Source: Onthophagus taurus
Taxonomy: Eukaryota > Arthropoda > Insecta > Coleoptera > Scarabaeidae
NCBI RefSeq assembly: GCF_036711975.1
Contig: NC_091967.1
Location: 30,667,501 to 30,731,500 of the forward strand
Length of the DNA: 64,000 nucleotides
Direction of reading: 5' to 3'
Shown: piece by piece, positions 60,481-64,000 of the stretch
Layout of the letters: every line of letters starts with the position of its first letter
Position numbering within the stretch: the stretch's first letter is position 1
The notes under the pieces: model-generated
Seen by the model: the letters and a program-made list of their open reading frames with translations, nothing else
Told to the model about the DNA's origin: nothing
Databases searched by the model: none
Made by a program: the position numbers and the translations under genes

Positions 60481-61194
60481 AACGTCACTTTTTTTCCTTT
60501 TTGTTCACTTCATATCTTCATTAATGCGTGCAAATTTAAATCCAGTAATACCTTATCCATACCGTATACTCTCGTGTACGTTCTTTAGTTACGCATAAAT
60601 GGTCACTTGGTGCACCGTTTGAAGCAACCAGTATATTCGATTTTATATCACCTTGCATTGTTGATACCACATCGTCACGCTGTCGTAATAATTTTTATAT
60701 TCCGTACACTCTAATACTTCTACCCTACTCGAAACTATATCGCTAATTTTCCACAATTCGTGTAACGAGTCGTAAGCCAGGTAAAATATTTCTTACCCCC
60801 TTTCCATTTTCAACACTTTTCATACATTTTTTATACATTCACTGCTGCAGGCCATGCCGCTTACAACGAAATGTGGTGGTGTCGATAAATTACCAACAAA
60901 ACTATTCACAATCAATTGTCTGCTATTAATCACATATTTCTTCATAATAATTCATAATAGCTTCTCTTAATTAATGCATTATATTGACAACACTTAAGTT
61001 ACACGACGTGCCACCTTTCAGTAGTTGAAGCGTACTCTCTTTCCCAGCAATGACCGCCGCTACATATAATACATAACGTGCGTCATTTAGTGCTTACTAT
61101 TAACTATCTTAACTTACTTAACAATTTGTTATTATTATTACACTATACCTCGTAACCGCTTAAAAAAAAAGTTTCTTATAGACTAAATTTTTTT
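60481..61194. other. AT-rich stretch, nothing clear
   Basis: This may include the P-element 5' end and the 3' LTR of the Gypsy scrap that follows. I could not delimit either. Confidence 0.35.
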
Positions 61195-61545
61195 TTTCTT
61201 ATACAATTTTATTCTGCTTTTATGTACTTCAATACATTTATCATTAATATTAATTACTACATTTGGCGAACTAACTTTTACAATTTTATACGGACTGTTA
61301 CACAATGATTCATACTTTGAACCGACTTCATTTCGTAATAAAATCTCATCCTCCTACTTTATACCTTTTTTGGTCGTATTTTATTTTTCGATTATATTTG
61401 GATGCATTCAAATTTTGTTCTGCATCTGCCCAAGCTTGTTGAAGTCTATATTTCAACTCTTTTGGGTAATTGTCTCATTGGCTCGATATTATGTTTTGAG
61501 TGTTTGAATTTTTGACAATCGTCACATTTTTTAACAAATCTGACA
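61195..61545 (-). pseudogene. Gypsy integrase scrap (internally deleted)
   Basis: The minus-strand start KCDDCQKFKHSKHNIEPM is the second half of the integrase zinc finger. It then jumps, with the catalytic core deleted, to LQQAWADAEQNLNASKYNRK, KYDQKRYKVGG and SPYKIVKVSSPNVVI, the C-terminal domain, in shifting frames with stops. This is a third Gypsy lineage, distinct from the two larger copies. Confidence 0.75.
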
Positions 61546-62437
61546 AAAAGTATGTTTTCTTTATATTATAATATAAAGTGATGACTGAAAGCTGTTAACT
61601 AATTAACGTTATCTCTTCACCTTATATCAATGTGTTTTTGAATTCATTTATTTTTTTTCTGGGAAATTCTCTGAAAATATACTTCAAAAATAAGTAAGGG
61701 AACTATCAATTTTAAATCCATCTTAGCTCGAGCGTATACCTACCGTCCACCATTTAACTGGCCGATTGTATTTCGACAGGTAGTCGACGAAGATACGTTG
61801 GTTTTTCCGGCGAAATTCCGCATTTTGTTTAATTTTTATGCGAAAAACTAATAAACTGATATTTGTTTGTGAGGTACCGTTGGATTCGTATTGGTTTCAT
61901 CTTTCGGAAGATACCATAATATACTGGGTGTTCCATTTAATAAAGCAAAGTGGATCCATTTTCCGGAAAAACTAAAAGCGATAGCAAAATTTTGCATAAG
62001 AAAATATTTGTGCTGATAAAATATAGAACCTGACGTTTTTTTGCTCATATTGATATCTCAATCTGTTCGGAAGTTAAAAAGGGGGGGTTACTTTTCGCTA
62101 GCTGTATACAGTGTGTCCCCGGATTGTGTCCCCGTATGGTATAATTGACGATAAATTTTTGAATTCAAATTCCATCTTTTACAATTAAAGTCTGGATGTC
62201 ATAAAACGAAATATAACCAAGTTTTACGTTAAATGTCCTCAAAGTACCAAAGTTAACGCAAGAAGTTTGATAACCGTTGCAAGTAAAGTGGTCTTTCTGA
62301 GCAATGTACAGCAAAAGTTGATTAAAATAAAATGTTTGTTATGTTAAATTATAGTGATATGCCGAATTTTATTAATTTAGGATATAAAAGCAAAATGCAG
62401 ATTTTCAAATCATAAGATTAACAAAACATTTTCAGTG
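61546..62437. repeat. Unassigned stretch with two mariner-type element ends
   Basis: TATACTGGGTGTTCCATTTA at about 61921 and TATACAGTGTGTCCCCGGAT at about 62103 look like outer ends of short mariner-derived MITEs. Partner ends were not matched. No gene is supported. Confidence 0.4.
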
Positions 62438-62439
62438 TA

Positions 62440-64000
62440 CAGGGTGGTTCAAATTCGATGTCCGAATAGGCTAACTCGGAAACTATAAGAGTTAGACAAA
62501 AAGTAGCTTACATGTCATGATCTCGTTTTTCGAGAAACTGCTAATGCCGAAAACCTCATAGCGCTATCGTCTTTTGTTTTTCCCCTAGAGGCCAAAATTG
62601 GAAATATCGTAAAACCAGCAAGTGCAATTATCTTCGTTATTATTATAGGTGGAGTATTATAACTAAGACATTATATGGACACTTTTTTGTAGAGAATTGG
62701 ATGACGTAGTCAAAAAAATTTTTTCGGTTTTAGATTTTGAGATATTATCACAATTTTCGTTTTTTTAAATGGAAACAACCACTGATTATTCGCTTATTAA
62801 ATTCGTTATTTTTTTCTGATTACAAAAATATAGGGTTCGACAGGTCTATTTCTTATTGTTTTAGAATAAAGCCAAAAATAAACATTTTTTATAAAATTTC
62901 CATCTAGTATCATCGGCGAAATTAAATTTACAGTTTCCTGTAAATTACGGGGCGGTAGGTAAAATCTAAAAAGTTAACAATTAAATAAGAAGATAACTTC
63001 TGGTATTTAAAAACAAATAATTATGTTTATTACACCAACTGTTAATACGGAAATATTTAATGACTTGCATTGCTTCACACTATTTTATTAGCAACTTGAT
63101 AAATTATTAAGTGGCAGATTTTAGAAATTGTAGGTTTACTACATACCTACATTTCTTAATACTTTATGAATAACTTTTAAAAATTTTCACATCTATAAGA
63201 TTGACATTATTTAATATATTATTTGTTTTTGTTAGATCAAATAGTATTTATAAATATTTTATTAACGCAAAAAAATAGTAATTTAACAACAAATACTAAT
63301 AATTTTATTTTCCAAATATTATTAAAACAATGCTACAAAAAATGCTCAAATTGACCTCCTCTTTTTTCGATGCAAATTTCACAACGCTTTCTAACACTGT
63401 TTATTGCGTTAAATATACTTATATTTGGAATAGAATTGAGACAATGCTCAAAATTTATCTTTAATTCTCTTATATTTCCATTATCCATTAAATATAACTG
63501 GTTTTTGATGTAGCCCCAGAGAAAAAAATCCAGTGGCGTCAAATCCGGTGATCTTGGTGGCCACCGATGGTTTCCGCTGGAACCAATCCAGTTGTCTTCA
63601 AAATTAATATTTAAAAAATCAGTTATACGCCTAGCAGTATGCGCAGGAGCGCCATCATGTTGAAAATATAGTTTTTCCGCATCACGTAAAGGTAAACCAT
63701 CAACATATCTTTCAATGTGGTTTGTTAATATGTTTAAATACCGTTCCGCATTTAAATTTTCTTGGTATATTTGATATGCCAAAACTTCATTATTTAGCAA
63801 TGCTACCCATACGTTAAAACCAAAGCGACCTTGAGTACGCCTTTCAATGGTATTTTGGGGATTAACGTTCGACCATATATGTTGGTTATTTCTGTTAAAT
63901 ATCCCCGCACTGCTAATGTGTGCTTCATCGGTCCAGATAATTGCTCTACTGAAAACTGGGTTTTCATTAACCTGATCTACGTACCAACGGCAAAATTCAA
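62440..64000 (-). mobile_element. Mariner-like element, runs off the window
   Basis: The left terminus TA|CAGGGTGGTTCAAATTCG (62440) is followed by about 890 bp of untranslated AT-rich sequence and then a minus-strand transposase from 63333 to beyond 64000. The right terminus lies outside the window. The long 3' untranslated region is unusual for a mariner. Confidence 0.82.
63333..64000 (-). CDS. Mariner-like transposase, C-terminal part, open to window edge
   Basis: DDE transposase cutting and pasting the element at TA sites. Upstream of the Met at 63800 the frame appears to continue to the window end with IIWTDEAHISSAGIFNRNNQ (first Asp, W-T-D-E) and RRTQGRFGFNVWVALL. Then come KLYFQHDGAPAHTARRITDF (second Asp), WIGSSGNHRWPPRSPDLTPL, DFFLWGYIKNQLY (third catalytic position) and the end CEICIEKRGGQFEHFL. 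No stop or shift is seen in this portion, so the gene may be intact. Confidence 0.85.
   Translation of the reverse strand, partial: EFCRWYVDQVNENPVFSRAIIWTDEAHISSAGIFNRNNQHIWSNVNPQNTIERRTQGRFGFNVWVALLNNEVLAYQIYQENLNAERYLNILTNHIERYVDGLPLRDAEKLYFQHDGAPAHTARRITDFLNINFEDNWIGSSGNHRWPPRSPDLTPLDFFLWGYIKNQLYLMDNGNIRELKINFEHCLNSIPNISIFNAINSVRKRCEICIEKRGGQFEHFL

Noticed and set aside
1-64000. CRISPR arrays, bacterial operons, host housekeeping genes
   Set aside because: No regularly spaced repeats, no bacterial signals, and every recognisable protein belongs to a mobile or virus-like element (the MMP being captured cargo).

Overview
The window looks like a repeat-rich, AT-rich arthropod (most likely insect) genome segment. 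The sequence shows an insect-type mix of piggyBac, mariner/Tc1, hAT, PIF/Harbinger, P-element, Tigger-like, BEL/Pao, Gypsy and Penelope copies plus a Polinton/adintovirus-type element. I recognise no ordinary host gene. The species cannot be told from the sequence.

Layout. (1) About 0.9-16.8 kb is a Polinton (Maverick/adintovirus-like) with a nearly complete gene set. On the minus strand it has integrase with chromodomain (frameshifted), a fibre-like coiled-coil protein (frameshifted), a DUF8207-type protein and the packaging ATPase. On the plus strand it has a PLA2-domain minor capsid-like protein, adenovirus-type protease, penton-like protein, a small basic protein, double-jelly-roll major capsid protein, an accessory protein, a full-length matrix metalloproteinase (MMP), an unknown protein, protein-primed DNA polymerase B and a membrane protein. 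A 63-bp minisatellite and a CRE-like cluster lie near the right end. (2) 17.0-18.65 kb is a 3'-truncated non-LTR retrotransposon. (3) 18.9-32.5 kb is a resolvable nest: a piggyBac gene split by a hAT element (19572-31333, matching 15-bp termini, near-perfect 8-bp target duplication). That hAT gene is itself split by a full-length BEL/Pao element (21067-27870, 5-bp duplication GATAG) and by a TTAA-flanked, internally deleted piggyBac with arms of about 0.8 kb (28120-30360). (4) 33.4-35.6 kb is a second TTAA-flanked piggyBac. (5) 35.75-39.4 kb is a PIF/Harbinger element with perfect termini. (6) 39.7-41.8 kb holds a Tigger-like relic and a 5'-inverted Penelope-like element. (7) 42.1-47.3 kb is a truncated env-bearing (errantivirus-like) Gypsy, interrupted by a solo LTR and bounded upstream by a small element with inverted termini that carries a cysteine-rich protein. 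(8) 47.8-54.75 kb holds hAT, Tc1, mariner, MITE and Penelope fragments plus a two-exon unknown gene fragment. (9) 54.75-60.5 kb is a CsRn1-like Gypsy whose 5' LTR abuts a decayed P-element transposase. (10) 61.2-64 kb holds a Gypsy integrase scrap and a mariner running off the window.

How the parts work together. The Polinton encodes capsid, maturation protease, packaging ATPase, replicative polymerase and integrase, so the ancestor of this copy looks virion-forming. The two most notable points are an intact secreted-type MMP as cargo and a textbook A AAA AAC slippery heptamer placed exactly where a -1 shift would join the PLA2/minor-capsid frame to the protease frame, which otherwise lacks a start codon for its N-terminal part. 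Elsewhere the interest is archaeological: nested insertions with intact duplications, a solo LTR that rewrites the end of an integrase, hammerhead-like motifs in two Penelope elements, and an apparently unnamed small inverted-repeat element.
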